Part shown: positions 46,158 through 54,280 of the stretch, piece by piece
How positions within the stretch are numbered: the stretch's first letter is position 1
How the letters are laid out: the number at the start of each line of letters is the position of its first letter
Assembly: GCF_003863965.1 (NCBI RefSeq)
Contig: NZ_RRCN01000001.1
Coordinates: forward strand, 2,800,527 to 2,864,526
From: Paenibacillus oralis
Lineage (GTDB): Bacteria; Bacillota; Bacilli; Paenibacillales; Paenibacillaceae
DNA: 64,000 nt
Reading direction: 5' to 3'
Program-made: the position numbers and the translations under genes
The notes under the pieces: model-generated
The model's input: only the letters and a program-made list of their open reading frames with translations
The model's database searches: none
Told to the model about the DNA's origin: nothing

Positions 46158-46186
46158 TTGACAAAACAGGGGTTCGATCATATATT
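46158..46186 (+). promoter_or_regulatory. Sigma-A promoter of the cta operon
   Basis: TTGACA (46158-46163), 17 bp, TATATT (46181-46186). The 9-mer TTCGATCAT occurs at 46150 and 46173, so that the two copies overlap both promoter elements. TTTGTGAA at about 46136 resembles a ResD half site. Confidence 0.75.
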
Positions 46187-46312
46187 TAATAGGTGATTGT
46201 TGTAATTGACAGGAATGTAGTTTCCGTGATACGCAGGTAGAATTTTTGAGCTCTTGGCTCACTGGAAACCCTGTGCCAGATCGGAAGAAATCGGAAGAAG
46301 TGGGGTAGATGA

Positions 46313-47371
46313 ATGATGAAACCGTGGAAGGTTGTAAAGCGGCTGTTGCCTTTGTTTGCTGGACTTTCGCTCCTCCTGTCCGCATGCGGCCGCGAGGACT
46401 TGTCTGTGCTCAGACCGCAGGGGCCGGTAGCCGAAGGGCAACTAGGACTTATCAAGCTGTCGATTTCGATCATGATCGTCGTCATGCTGATCGTGTTCGG
46501 CATCGCCGCTTACGTCTTGGTGAAGTACCGGCGCAAACCGGGACAAACCGAAGTGCCGAAGCAAGTCGAAGGCAACTTTAAATTGGAGATTATTTGGACG
46601 GCCATCCCATTAGTTCTGGTACTCATTCTGGCCGTGGCTACGGTGCAAAAGGTGTTTGCGATCGGCGAAGACTACTCGAAGGATAAAAATGCCGTCAAAA
46701 TCAAAGTGACGTCGCACCAGTTCTGGTGGGAATTCACGTATCCCGATTACGGCATTACGACGGCCCAGGACATGGTTATTCCGACCGACAAGAAGATCGC
46801 GCTGGAGCTGAAAACGGCCGACGTGCTGCACTCCTTCTGGGTGCCTTCCCTGGCGGGGAAAATCGACACGAATACGGACGGAACGATCAATAAAGCCTGG
46901 CTTGAGGCTTCCAACGAAGGCGTTTACTTGGGAAAATGCGCCGAGCTCTGCGGGAAATCCCATGCGTTCATGGAATTCCGGGTTAAAGCGGTGAGCGATG
47001 ATTCTTTCAACAAATGGGTGGACTCCATGAAAGCCCCGGTTCAAACGATCGCCGACCCGGAATTGGCGGAAGTGTTCAAGACGCAATGCTTGAGCTGCCA
47101 CGCTGTCGGTGACCAAGGCGGCCCGGTCGGACCGAACCTGACGGGGATCGGAAGCAGAGAAACCGTTGCCAGCATCTTACATAATGCGGAAGGGTCCGGC
47201 AAATCGGTGGACGGAAAACCGATCAAGGATAATTTAGTGGAATGGCTGACGGATCCGCAAAAAGTGAAACCTGGCAATAAAATGCCGAGCCCGAAGGAAG
47301 ACCTGGGGCTGTCGGATGACCAAATCGAAGCCATCGCCGATTATTTGGCAAACAGCAAATTATCTTACTGA
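46313..47371 (+). CDS. ctaC: Cytochrome caa3 oxidase subunit II with fused cytochrome c
   Basis: A 352-residue lipoprotein (lipobox LLSAC, Cys25) with two membrane helices, a CuA domain (TSHQFWWEFTYPDYG, HSFWVPSLAGKID, CAELCGKSH with the copper ligands) and a C-terminal class I cytochrome c domain (CLSCH at residues ~259-263, KMPSP with the axial Met). It takes electrons from cytochrome c and passes them to subunit I. It is the first gene of ctaCDEF-G and is preceded by a near-consensus promoter. Confidence 0.95.
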   Translation: MMKPWKVVKRLLPLFAGLSLLLSACGREDLSVLRPQGPVAEGQLGLIKLSISIMIVVMLIVFGIAAYVLVKYRRKPGQTEVPKQVEGNFKLEIIWTAIPLVLVLILAVATVQKVFAIGEDYSKDKNAVKIKVTSHQFWWEFTYPDYGITTAQDMVIPTDKKIALELKTADVLHSFWVPSLAGKIDTNTDGTINKAWLEASNEGVYLGKCAELCGKSHAFMEFRVKAVSDDSFNKWVDSMKAPVQTIADPELAEVFKTQCLSCHAVGDQGGPVGPNLTGIGSRETVASILHNAEGSGKSVDGKPIKDNLVEWLTDPQKVKPGNKMPSPKEDLGLSDDQIEAIADYLANSKLSY

Positions 47372-47404
47372 TGGATGGATAGCAATTTAAAGGGGGTACA
47401 AACC

Positions 47405-49294
47405 TTGGCTCATGCTCACAGTGTCAAGCGGCACAAGGGTTTGATGGACTGGTTAACGACGGTCGATCACAAAAAAATCGCCATCCTGTATTTGGTGGCG
47501 GGCGGATTTTTCTTCGGGATCGGCGGGATCGAGGCGCTGCTGATCCGCGTGCAGCTCGCAAAGCCGATGAACGACTTCGTTTCGGCCCAGCAGTTTAACG
47601 AATTGATTACGATGCACGGCACAACGATGATCTTCCTCGGCGTCATGCCGGTCATTTTCGCCCTGATGAACGCGGTTATCCCGCTGCAGATCGGGGCTCG
47701 CGACGTGGCGTTTCCGTTTTTGAACGCGCTCGGATTTTGGACGTTTTTGTTCGGCGGCCTGCTGCTGAACCTCAGCTGGCTGATGGGCGGCGCTCCGGAT
47801 GCCGGATGGACGTCCTATACGCCGCTGTCGTCAAACACTTACAGCCTGACGCATGGCGTGGACTTCTATACGATCGGCCTGCAAATCGCCGGTTTGGGGA
47901 CGTTGATCGGGGGCCTGAACTTCCTGGCGACGATCATTACGATGCGCGCGCCGGGCATGTCCTTTATGCGGATGCCGATGTTCTCGTGGACGACGTTTAT
48001 CACTTCGGCCATCATTTTGTTCGCGTTCCCGGCGATTACGGTCGGCCTGGTGCTGCTGACCTTTGACCGGATTTTGGGCGCCAATTTCTTCAATGTGGAA
48101 AGCGGCGGCAACCCGGTGCTTTGGCAGCATATTTTCTGGATTTTCGGTCACCCGGAGGTGTACATTTTGATTTTGCCGGCTTTTGGGGTGATTTCCGAAG
48201 TCATTCCGACTTTCGCGCGCAAGCGGCTGTTCGGTTACAGCTCGATGGTGTTCGCGACGATTTTGATCGCCTTCCTCGGCTTCATGGTCTGGGCGCACCA
48301 CATGTTTACGACGGGGATGGGACCGGTCGCCAACGCCCTGTTCTCCATTTCGACGATGCTGATCGCCGTTCCGACAGGGATCAAAATCTTCAACTGGCTG
48401 TTTACGATGTGGGGCGGGCAAATCCGCTTTACGACGGCAAATCTGTTCGCCTCCGGTTTTATCCCGACGTTCGTCATGGGCGGGGTCACCGGCGTGATGC
48501 TGGCTTCCGCGCCTGCGGACTATCAGTACCATGACACGTATTTCGTCGTGGCGCATTTCCACTACGTTATCGTCGGCGGCCTGGTGCTCGGTTTGTTTGC
48601 CGGGTTGCACTACTGGTGGCCGAAGATGTTTGGACGCATGTTAAGCGAGAGATTGGGCAAAATCGAGTTTTGGACGTTTATTATCGGTTTCCATATGACA
48701 TTTTTTGTGCAGCATTTCCTCGGTTTGATGGGCATGCAGCGCCGCGTATTTACGTATTTGCCGAACCAGGGCTTTGATCTGATGAACCTGATCAGTACGG
48801 TCGGCGCGTTTTTGATGGGCGTGGGCGTCATCGTGTTCTTGATCAATGTCGGAATTACGGCAAGACAACCGGCAGGCGCCGCGAATGATCCTTGGGAAGA
48901 CGGACGTACGCTGGAATGGGCCATTCCTTCGCCGCCTCCGGAGTACAACTTCAAGCAAATTCCGCTGGTGCGCGGGCTTGACGCTTTCTGGAAAGAGAAG
49001 ATGGCAGGCAACAAGGAAATGACGCCGGCCGAACCGGTAGGGCCGATTCATATGCCTTCTCCGACGATTCTTCCGTTCGTCATGTCGGTGGGCCTGTTTA
49101 TCGCCGGTTTAGGTTTTATGTTCACCAATGATGATTTCGGCAACAGTTTCCTGAATCTGCTCTTTAATAAGTACATTGTAGTCATCATCGGTTTGGCAAT
49201 TACGCTGGGGTGCATGCTGCTTCGTTCGCTGTATGACGATCATGGCTGGCATATCGAACCGGAAGAATCGAATGAGAAGGAGGTCACGGCATGA
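47405..49294 (+). CDS. ctaD: Cytochrome caa3 oxidase subunit I
   Basis: A 629-residue heme-copper oxidase catalytic subunit with at least 12 helices. The heme a, heme a3 and CuB ligands are in MHGTTMIF, HPEVYILILPAFG (with the cross-linked His-Tyr), WAHHMFTTG and HFHYVIVGG. It reduces O2 to water and pumps protons. TTG at 47405 with AAAGGGGG is chosen; the ATG at 47375 has no ribosome site. It overlaps ctaE by 4 bp. Confidence 0.95.
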   Translation: MAHAHSVKRHKGLMDWLTTVDHKKIAILYLVAGGFFFGIGGIEALLIRVQLAKPMNDFVSAQQFNELITMHGTTMIFLGVMPVIFALMNAVIPLQIGARDVAFPFLNALGFWTFLFGGLLLNLSWLMGGAPDAGWTSYTPLSSNTYSLTHGVDFYTIGLQIAGLGTLIGGLNFLATIITMRAPGMSFMRMPMFSWTTFITSAIILFAFPAITVGLVLLTFDRILGANFFNVESGGNPVLWQHIFWIFGHPEVYILILPAFGVISEVIPTFARKRLFGYSSMVFATILIAFLGFMVWAHHMFTTGMGPVANALFSISTMLIAVPTGIKIFNWLFTMWGGQIRFTTANLFASGFIPTFVMGGVTGVMLASAPADYQYHDTYFVVAHFHYVIVGGLVLGLFAGLHYWWPKMFGRMLSERLGKIEFWTFIIGFHMTFFVQHFLGLMGMQRRVFTYLPNQGFDLMNLISTVGAFLMGVGVIVFLINVGITARQPAGAANDPWEDGRTLEWAIPSPPPEYNFKQIPLVRGLDAFWKEKMAGNKEMTPAEPVGPIHMPSPTILPFVMSVGLFIAGLGFMFTNDDFGNSFLNLLFNKYIVVIIGLAITLGCMLLRSLYDDHGWHIEPEESNEKEVTA

Positions 49295-49914
49295 CGACAC
49301 CACATGCGCATCAGGCTACGGTTTTGCCTCATGAGCCGGAGAAGGCGACGCTGGAAGGACGCAATAAAATCCTGGCCTTCTGGTTGTTTCTCGGAGGCGA
49401 GGCCGTCCTGTTCGGCACGCTGTTCGCCACCTTCTTGACTCTGCGGAACCAAGTCGCCGACGGTCCGTCGGCGGCCGAGCTGTTCAGCCTGCCGATGACG
49501 GCGGCCGCGACGTTTATCCTGCTGGTGAGCAGCTTGACGAGCGTATTCGCCATCCAGGCGATGCACCGCGGCGACAAGAAGAAGCTGGCTACATGGCTGG
49601 CCGTCACGGTCTTGCTCGGCTTGGCGTTCCTCATCCTGGAAATTTATGAGTTTTACGAATACGTACATCATAAAGAATACGGCATGACGACGAGTGCGTT
49701 TAGTTCGGCCTTTTACACGCTGGTCGGGTTCCACGGGGCGCACGTCTTGTTCGGGATCCTGTGGATCTCACTGTTGATCGGGCAGCTGTTCAAAAAAGGC
49801 CTCACCGTCGTAACGGCGCCGAAAGTGTACGTATCGGCCATTTACTGGCACTTTATCGACGTCGTTTGGGTGTTCATTTTCACGGTCGTCTACCTGCTCG
49901 GAAAGGTGGTATAA
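49291..49914 (+). CDS. ctaE: Cytochrome caa3 oxidase subunit III
   Basis: A 207-residue membrane protein with five helices, the bacterial form of subunit III. Family marks include FWLFLGGEAVLFGTLFATFL and the C-terminal GFHGAHVLFGILW and HFIDVVWVFIFTVVYL. It stabilises subunit I and its proton uptake. Translation starts in the ATGA overlap with ctaD; ctaF follows 3 bp after the stop. Confidence 0.95.
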   Translation: MTTPHAHQATVLPHEPEKATLEGRNKILAFWLFLGGEAVLFGTLFATFLTLRNQVADGPSAAELFSLPMTAAATFILLVSSLTSVFAIQAMHRGDKKKLATWLAVTVLLGLAFLILEIYEFYEYVHHKEYGMTTSAFSSAFYTLVGFHGAHVLFGILWISLLIGQLFKKGLTVVTAPKVYVSAIYWHFIDVVWVFIFTVVYLLGKVV

Positions 49915-49917
49915 CAG

Positions 49918-50238
49918 ATGGTGAACCAAGAAACAAACGGCACGCAAGCGGTCAAACACCATCAGCGGCATGAGGGCCCGCAAAAGCATATCGTCGCTTT
50001 CGTGTTCTCCATCGTTTTGACCTTGATCGCTTTCGCGGCGGTCGCCGCCGGTGGAGTGAATGCGGCGTTTACCGTCATTCTGCTGCTGGTGATGGCGGTG
50101 CTGCAGGTGCTTGTGCAGTTGGGATACTGGATGCACATGAAGGATAAAGGCCACATGATTCCGATCCTGTTTATGTTCGGGGGATTCTTTGTCGCTTTTA
50201 CCGCGGTCATTGCCGCTCTATACTGGATGTGGTGGTAA
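49918..50238 (+). CDS. ctaF: Cytochrome caa3 oxidase subunit IV
   Basis: A 106-residue protein with three membrane helices and a His-rich N-terminus (HHQRHEGPQKH), of the cytochrome C oxidase subunit IV family. The motif QLGYWMHMKDKGH is typical. It is an accessory subunit of the oxidase. Last gene before a strong terminator. Confidence 0.93.
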   Translation: MVNQETNGTQAVKHHQRHEGPQKHIVAFVFSIVLTLIAFAAVAAGGVNAAFTVILLLVMAVLQVLVQLGYWMHMKDKGHMIPILFMFGGFFVAFTAVIAALYWMWW

Positions 50239-50248
50239 GATGAAAAAA

Positions 50249-50292
50249 GAGGCGGGTCTGATCCAGAGATCAATGGCCCTCCTTTTTTTTTC
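50249..50292 (+). terminator. Terminator after ctaF
   Basis: A long imperfect stem (GAGGCGGGTCTGATC paired with GATCAATGGCCCTCC) and a run of nine or more T. It partly separates ctaG from ctaCDEF. Confidence 0.8.
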
Positions 50293-50334
50293 ACAATTTA
50301 GACAGAAAATTCGGCGGCGGAGGGAGGTTTTACG

Positions 50335-51318
50335 GTGCTTGGATTAGAATATTTTAAATTTGAGGATGTTTGGAGTCCGGTATTTCTGGCCTTTATGCTG
50401 CTGGTTACGGCGGGATATTTCGTGCTGATCGGTCCGGCCGGAGGGAAATGGGCCGCGGAGGAACGCGTCCCGGCGGGGAGAAAGCTGCTGTTCGTGGCCG
50501 GGATGGCGATGCTTTATCTGGCTCAGGGCGGTCCGGTCGAACTGCTGGGACATATGATGTTCAGCTTCCATATGCTCAGCATGGCATTGTCTTATCTGGT
50601 TGCTCCGCCGCTGCTGATGTTGGGCATTCCGCCCTGGGTGTGGCGGAAAGTCGCTTCGTTTCTTGCCGGCAGCCCGCTGCGCCATCTGCGGTTTTGGGTG
50701 AAGCCGGTGGTGGCGGCCGTGGTGTTTAACGGATTGTTTTCGTTTTACCACATCCCGGCGGTTCACGATTACGTGATGCTGCATTTCGGCGTGCACCGGC
50801 TGTATTACATCGTCCTGTTTGCCGCCTCGGTGCTGTTGTGGTGGACGCTGGTGAACCCGCTGCCCGAACGCCCGGGCGCGCAGGGGCTGAAGAAAATGGG
50901 GTTTATTTTTCTGAACATGGTGCTGCTGACCCCGGCCTGCGGTTTGATCATCTTCGCGAAGGAGCCGCTTTACGCGACCTACAGCGATCCGAACGTGTGG
51001 GCGAGAGCGATGGGATACTGTGTTTCGGGGAATCCCGAAATGCTGTTAAGCCAATTCGGCGGCCCGCAGTTTTTCGGGTTCCTGGAACCCGGCATCGACC
51101 AGCAGGTGGGCGGCATTTTGATGAAGTTCATCCAGGAGTTTATATTTGCCTCGATGCTAGCATATGTTTTTTACCAGTGGTACAAGCAAGAAAATCGCGG
51201 AGGCGACGACGAGGAGCTGGCGGCCCAGCTTGCTGAGGCTCCTGAGCGTTCTGGGGTGGGTGAACTTGCCGAGGCTCCTGGGCCTTCCGGGGATTTCGGG
51301 GTTCCTAAGTCTTCTTAG
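50335..51318 (+). CDS. ctaG: Cytochrome oxidase assembly protein CtaG
   Basis: A 327-residue caa3 assembly factor (CtaG_Bsu type) with about seven helices; family marks include AQGGPVELLGHMMFSFHMLSM and NPLPERPG. In Bacillus it is needed to form active caa3. GTG start with GGAGGGAGG. The last ~35 residues are a repetitive Glu/Ala/Pro/Ser tail (EAPERSG, EAPGPSG, GVPKSS). The TAG stop falls inside this repeat, which continues in frame for 45 more codons. Confidence 0.9.
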   Translation: MLGLEYFKFEDVWSPVFLAFMLLVTAGYFVLIGPAGGKWAAEERVPAGRKLLFVAGMAMLYLAQGGPVELLGHMMFSFHMLSMALSYLVAPPLLMLGIPPWVWRKVASFLAGSPLRHLRFWVKPVVAAVVFNGLFSFYHIPAVHDYVMLHFGVHRLYYIVLFAASVLLWWTLVNPLPERPGAQGLKKMGFIFLNMVLLTPACGLIIFAKEPLYATYSDPNVWARAMGYCVSGNPEMLLSQFGGPQFFGFLEPGIDQQVGGILMKFIQEFIFASMLAYVFYQWYKQENRGGDDEELAAQLAEAPERSGVGELAEAPGPSGDFGVPKSS

Positions 51319-51456
51319 GTTCGTGAGCCTTCCGAAGTTCCTAAGTCTTCTGAAGTTCCAAAGCCTTCTGAGGTTCGTGAGCGCTCTGAGGCGCGTGAGC
51401 TTTCCGGGCTCCGGTCGGATACGGCGGTTCTCCCGCCGGGGAAAGTTGCGGAATAG
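51319..51456 (+). other. In-frame continuation of the ctaG repeat tail after a TAG
   Basis: The same frame stays open after TAG (51316-51318) and keeps the 18-bp repeat pattern, encoding VREPSEVPKSSEVPKPSEV and so on, until TAG at 51454. A GAG-to-TAG change in one repeat unit would explain it. Whether read-through occurs is unknown. Confidence 0.6.
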
Positions 51457-51702
51457 ATGCCTTGCGCGGGTTAATGCTGGATGACGGGGCCGACGAGTTG
51501 CTGTTTGTTACCCTCGGATATTGAGGCGTACGGAGCTTCTGGCACGATGAAAACGGCCCTAGCTTGCCTTTCGGTACGCGTTCCCGTGCTGCACGACGGT
51601 GCTGAAGATTGTCCAGTAATTGCGCTTGACCAGTGGGGGCGCCGCGAATGATCGATCTATCCGGTACAACTATCCGGTACAACTATTCGGCACATTTTTA
51701 TG

Positions 51703-51887
51703 CTAACGGTTGTCATAGCGCTTATTCAGGCGAAAAAACGAAGGTTTCATTTCTAACGGTTGTAATCGCGCTTATTTGGGCGAAACAGCCCCTTTTCCTG
51801 CAGAAAAACGGGAAATAAGCTCGCTGGCAACCGTTACATCTTGTAGCTCCCCGTTTTTACCCAAATAGCGCCGCTCACAACCGTTAG
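51703..51887 (+). repeat. Four-module intergenic repeat, family D
   Basis: Modules with core CTAACGGTTGTNATCGCGCTTATTTGGG: direct at 51703-51732 and 51753-51783, inverted at 51809-51838 and 51860-51887. The outer ends CTAACGG and the TTATT inner part are shared with family C. Confidence 0.7.
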
Positions 51888-51982
51888 ATTTTTCGCGCTT
51901 TTTTATGTACCCTTTTACGCACTAGTACCTGTTTCCGTCCGGTCAAGCACCGATTTCGATTTTGAACCGAAATAAACGGGGT

Positions 51983-52165
51983 GATTGGATATTTCCAATA
52001 GAAATGGAAATTCTCTGGAAAATACAGCGGCTAGATTGGATATTTCCAATAGATCTGGTCGGCAGGGTGCTAAACGGGCGATTTAAGCGAAATCTATTGG
52101 AAATATTCCAATGAGAGCCTTAAATTGCATTAGATTTCCGGCAATCTATTGGATTTTTTCCAGTG
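51983..52165 (+). repeat. Four-module intergenic repeat, family A, copy 2
   Basis: Modules GATTGGATATTTCCAATAG at 51983-52001 and 52034-52052, then inverted at 52093-52113 and 52145-52165. Same orientation and same spacer words as copy 1 at 23499-23683. Confidence 0.75.
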
Positions 52166-52178
52166 AGAGCCCGGCGCC

Positions 52179-52301
52179 AATGCTTACGAAGCGAGTTTTG
52201 TTCGAAGTATATTCGATGAAGTAACGCTCACAAAACTAAGCGAATGCTTACGAAGCAAGTTTTGTTCGAAGTAATTTCCAAGAAGTAACGCTCACAAAAC
52301 T
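52179..52301 (+). repeat. 64-bp tandem repeat ending at the ctaM-like ribosome site
   Basis: Two copies (52179-52237, 52243-52301) share AATGCTTACGAAGC, AGTTTTGTTCGAAGTA and GAAGTAACGCTCACAAAACT. The second ends 3 bp before the TAGGAGG of the next gene, so it forms the leader of that mRNA. Confidence 0.85.
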
Positions 52302-52317
52302 TTTAGGAGGTTCGAAA

Positions 52318-52782
52318 TTGGATCTGTACACGTTGTTCCCGACGATCAGCACGTCATTTATCGTCATTAGTGCGGTGCTGGTTGCCATCGGGTGGCGATT
52401 GATCATCAAGGGCAAACGGGAAGCCCACAAGAAGACGATGATCGCCGCCGCGGTCGCGGCGCTGCTGTTTTTTATTATTTATATGTCCCGTACGGTGTTT
52501 ATCGGGAATACGTCCTGGGGCGGACCGGATAGTCTGAAAGGATATTATCAGACCTTCCTCATTTTCCACATCGTTTTGGCGACGGTGGCGGCTGTTTTCG
52601 GCATCACGACGCTGGTGCTTGGATTTCGGGAAAAGTATGCGAAACACCGCAAATGGGGCAGAACGACTTCGGTCATCTGGTTTTTTACGGCGATTACCGG
52701 GGGGGCCGTCTATGTGCTGCTGTACTTAATGTACCCGGGCGGACATACCAAGCCGGTATGGGAAGTGATCCTCGGCATTTGA
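52318..52782 (+). CDS. DUF420 membrane protein, CtaM-like
   Basis: A 154-residue protein with four to five helices and the DUF420 pattern (LIIKGKREAHKKTMIAAAV, then FLIFHIVLATVA and KYAKHRKWGRTT with conserved histidines). The family includes CtaM of Staphylococcus and YozB of Bacillus, needed for function of heme-copper oxidases. TTG start with TAGGAGG. Location close to ctaCDEFG fits this role. Confidence 0.85.
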   Translation: MDLYTLFPTISTSFIVISAVLVAIGWRLIIKGKREAHKKTMIAAAVAALLFFIIYMSRTVFIGNTSWGGPDSLKGYYQTFLIFHIVLATVAAVFGITTLVLGFREKYAKHRKWGRTTSVIWFFTAITGGAVYVLLYLMYPGGHTKPVWEVILGI

Positions 52783-52798
52783 GGATGCGGGCAACGAG

Positions 52799-52838
52799 TT
52801 AACCAGGCACCAACCAGGCACCAACCAAGCACCAACCG
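52799..52838 (+). repeat. 11-bp tandem repeat (ACCAACCAGGC)
   Basis: Three to four copies of ACCAACCAGGC with small changes, right after the CtaM-like gene. Confidence 0.75.
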
Positions 52839-52858
52839 AAACACTTGTCCGCACACGG

Positions 52859-52899
52859 AAACGTCCTGAGTTTTAAACTCGGGGCGTTTATTTTTTTGC
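52859..52899 (+). terminator. Terminator after the CtaM-like gene
   Basis: Stem AAACGTCCTGAGTTT / ACTCGGGGCGTTT (imperfect) around TAA, then ATTTTTTTG. Confidence 0.8.
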
Positions 52900-53101
52900 T
52901 TGTAGGAGGGCCCGCCCAAAAGGTTTGACGAATTCGCTCCCAGTCATTATACTGTATATAAATATATACACAGTAGACACAGTTCGGTTTGATGCATGAT
53001 CCGGTGCGCGGTTTAGAGCTCCATTTGAGCCGCAATTGGCGCACCATTGGAACACCATTGGCGTACAAATCTAACAATTAGGAAAAGAAAGGTTGAGCGT
53101 A

Positions 53102-53821
53102 TTGAACAGGTGGAAAGACGCTTGGGTCATCTTCAAAAGGGATCTGCGCGGGGACCGGTTGTACCTGATATGGAACGTCTTGTTTATGCTGTATATGGCG
53201 CTGATGATGAGCTTTATGTTCCAATACGACGAACGGGGGGCTTTTTTGCTTGAGCCGATGGCGGATTTTCTTATGCTGCTGTTGATTCCGTTTACCGGTT
53301 TTTATTTTTCGCGCCGCTCTTTTAACTACCTTAAAGAAGATTCATATACGCAGATGCTGCGGTTTTACCGCACGCTCCCCATCCCGGCGGACGCGGTGAT
53401 GCTAGGCCGGATTATACAGTTGGTTACGGCGATCTTTTTTAATGGCGTGTTTTATTTTCCGGCGCTTTATCTGCTTTCGGCAACCCTGCGAAGCGAACTG
53501 AGTCTGGCGGAATACATTGCTTTTGCCTTAACTTGGTGCGGTTACGGATTGCTGCTTAACGGCGTGTACATTTACTTTGAATTTTTAAAGAAAGGCAGCG
53601 TTTATCTTTGGATGTCGCTGTCGTCGATGGTGCTGGTCGCTTTGCTCGCTTTTGTCGTCAACGGCTTCGGGGGGAATCTGATAAAGCTGACGGTGGATTA
53701 CTCCGGGCGGTATGCGCTCCTGTCGCCGCTGGTGTGGGGCTCCTTGGTCTGTGGAACACTGGGCTTAAGCCTGTTTGCTGCTGTCACGAAGCGCAAGCTG
53801 GCCGTGCGGGATCTGGCGTGA
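53102..53821 (+). CDS. ABC-2 type permease of a GntR-regulated transporter
   Basis: A 239-residue membrane protein with six helices and no extracellular domain; it is not a recognised named family beyond ABC-2 type. TTG at 53102 is chosen because GAAAGG sits 9 bp upstream; TTG at 53093 would abut the ribosome site. It begins an operon with gntR, two ATPases and a NatB-like permease; the first ATPase (54280) is its likely partner. Such units in Firmicutes respond to cell-wall antibiotics or export peptides. Confidence 0.8.
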   Translation: MNRWKDAWVIFKRDLRGDRLYLIWNVLFMLYMALMMSFMFQYDERGAFLLEPMADFLMLLLIPFTGFYFSRRSFNYLKEDSYTQMLRFYRTLPIPADAVMLGRIIQLVTAIFFNGVFYFPALYLLSATLRSELSLAEYIAFALTWCGYGLLLNGVYIYFEFLKKGSVYLWMSLSSMVLVALLAFVVNGFGGNLIKLTVDYSGRYALLSPLVWGSLVCGTLGLSLFAAVTKRKLAVRDLA

Positions 53822-53866
53822 TGGGAGCTTTGGGGAATGCGCTGGAAGGCGGAGGTGACGAGATCG

Positions 53867-54280
53867 ATGTGGATCCCCATTCAGCTGAATGAGGACAGCG
53901 GAGCACCGTTGTACCATCAAATCGAAACGCAATTGAAATCGCTGATTATCAGCGGGCAAATCGAAGAAGGGACGCTGCTGCCTTCGATCCGGGAATTCGC
54001 CGGAAGCCTGAACTGCAGCGTAATCACCGTTCGCCGCGTTTATCAGGATCTGGAGAACGAGGGGCTGCTGCGAACGAAGCAAGGGACCGGGACCTTTGTG
54101 GCGAAGGTGGGAGCCCAGGAACGCGGCGAATACCGCAAAACGGTCGTGCAGCAGGCCATCGCCGCGGCGGTGGATACCGGAAAATCGATGAATTACGGTG
54201 AGGAAGAGCTGAAACAGCTGTTTTTGCAAGTTTTACGGATGAAATATGGACCGGGGGACAAAAAGGGGGAGGAAAGCTGA
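53867..54280 (+). CDS. GntR family regulator, YtrA subfamily
   Basis: A 137-residue short GntR regulator. The winged helix occupies residues ~8-75 (PLYHQIETQLKSLIISGQI, then LPSIREFAGSLNCSVITVRR and GLLRTKQGTGTFV). It has only a short dimerisation tail, typical for YtrA-type repressors that control adjacent ABC transporters. The start at 53867 has GGAGGTGA. Its TGA overlaps the ATG of the ATPase by one base. An operator was not identified. Confidence 0.88.
   Translation: MWIPIQLNEDSGAPLYHQIETQLKSLIISGQIEEGTLLPSIREFAGSLNCSVITVRRVYQDLENEGLLRTKQGTGTFVAKVGAQERGEYRKTVVQQAIAAAVDTGKSMNYGEEELKQLFLQVLRMKYGPGDKKGEES

Noticed and set aside
51164-51484. 106-residue open frame overlapping the ctaG end
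   Set aside because: Out-of-phase reading of the ctaG repeat tail.
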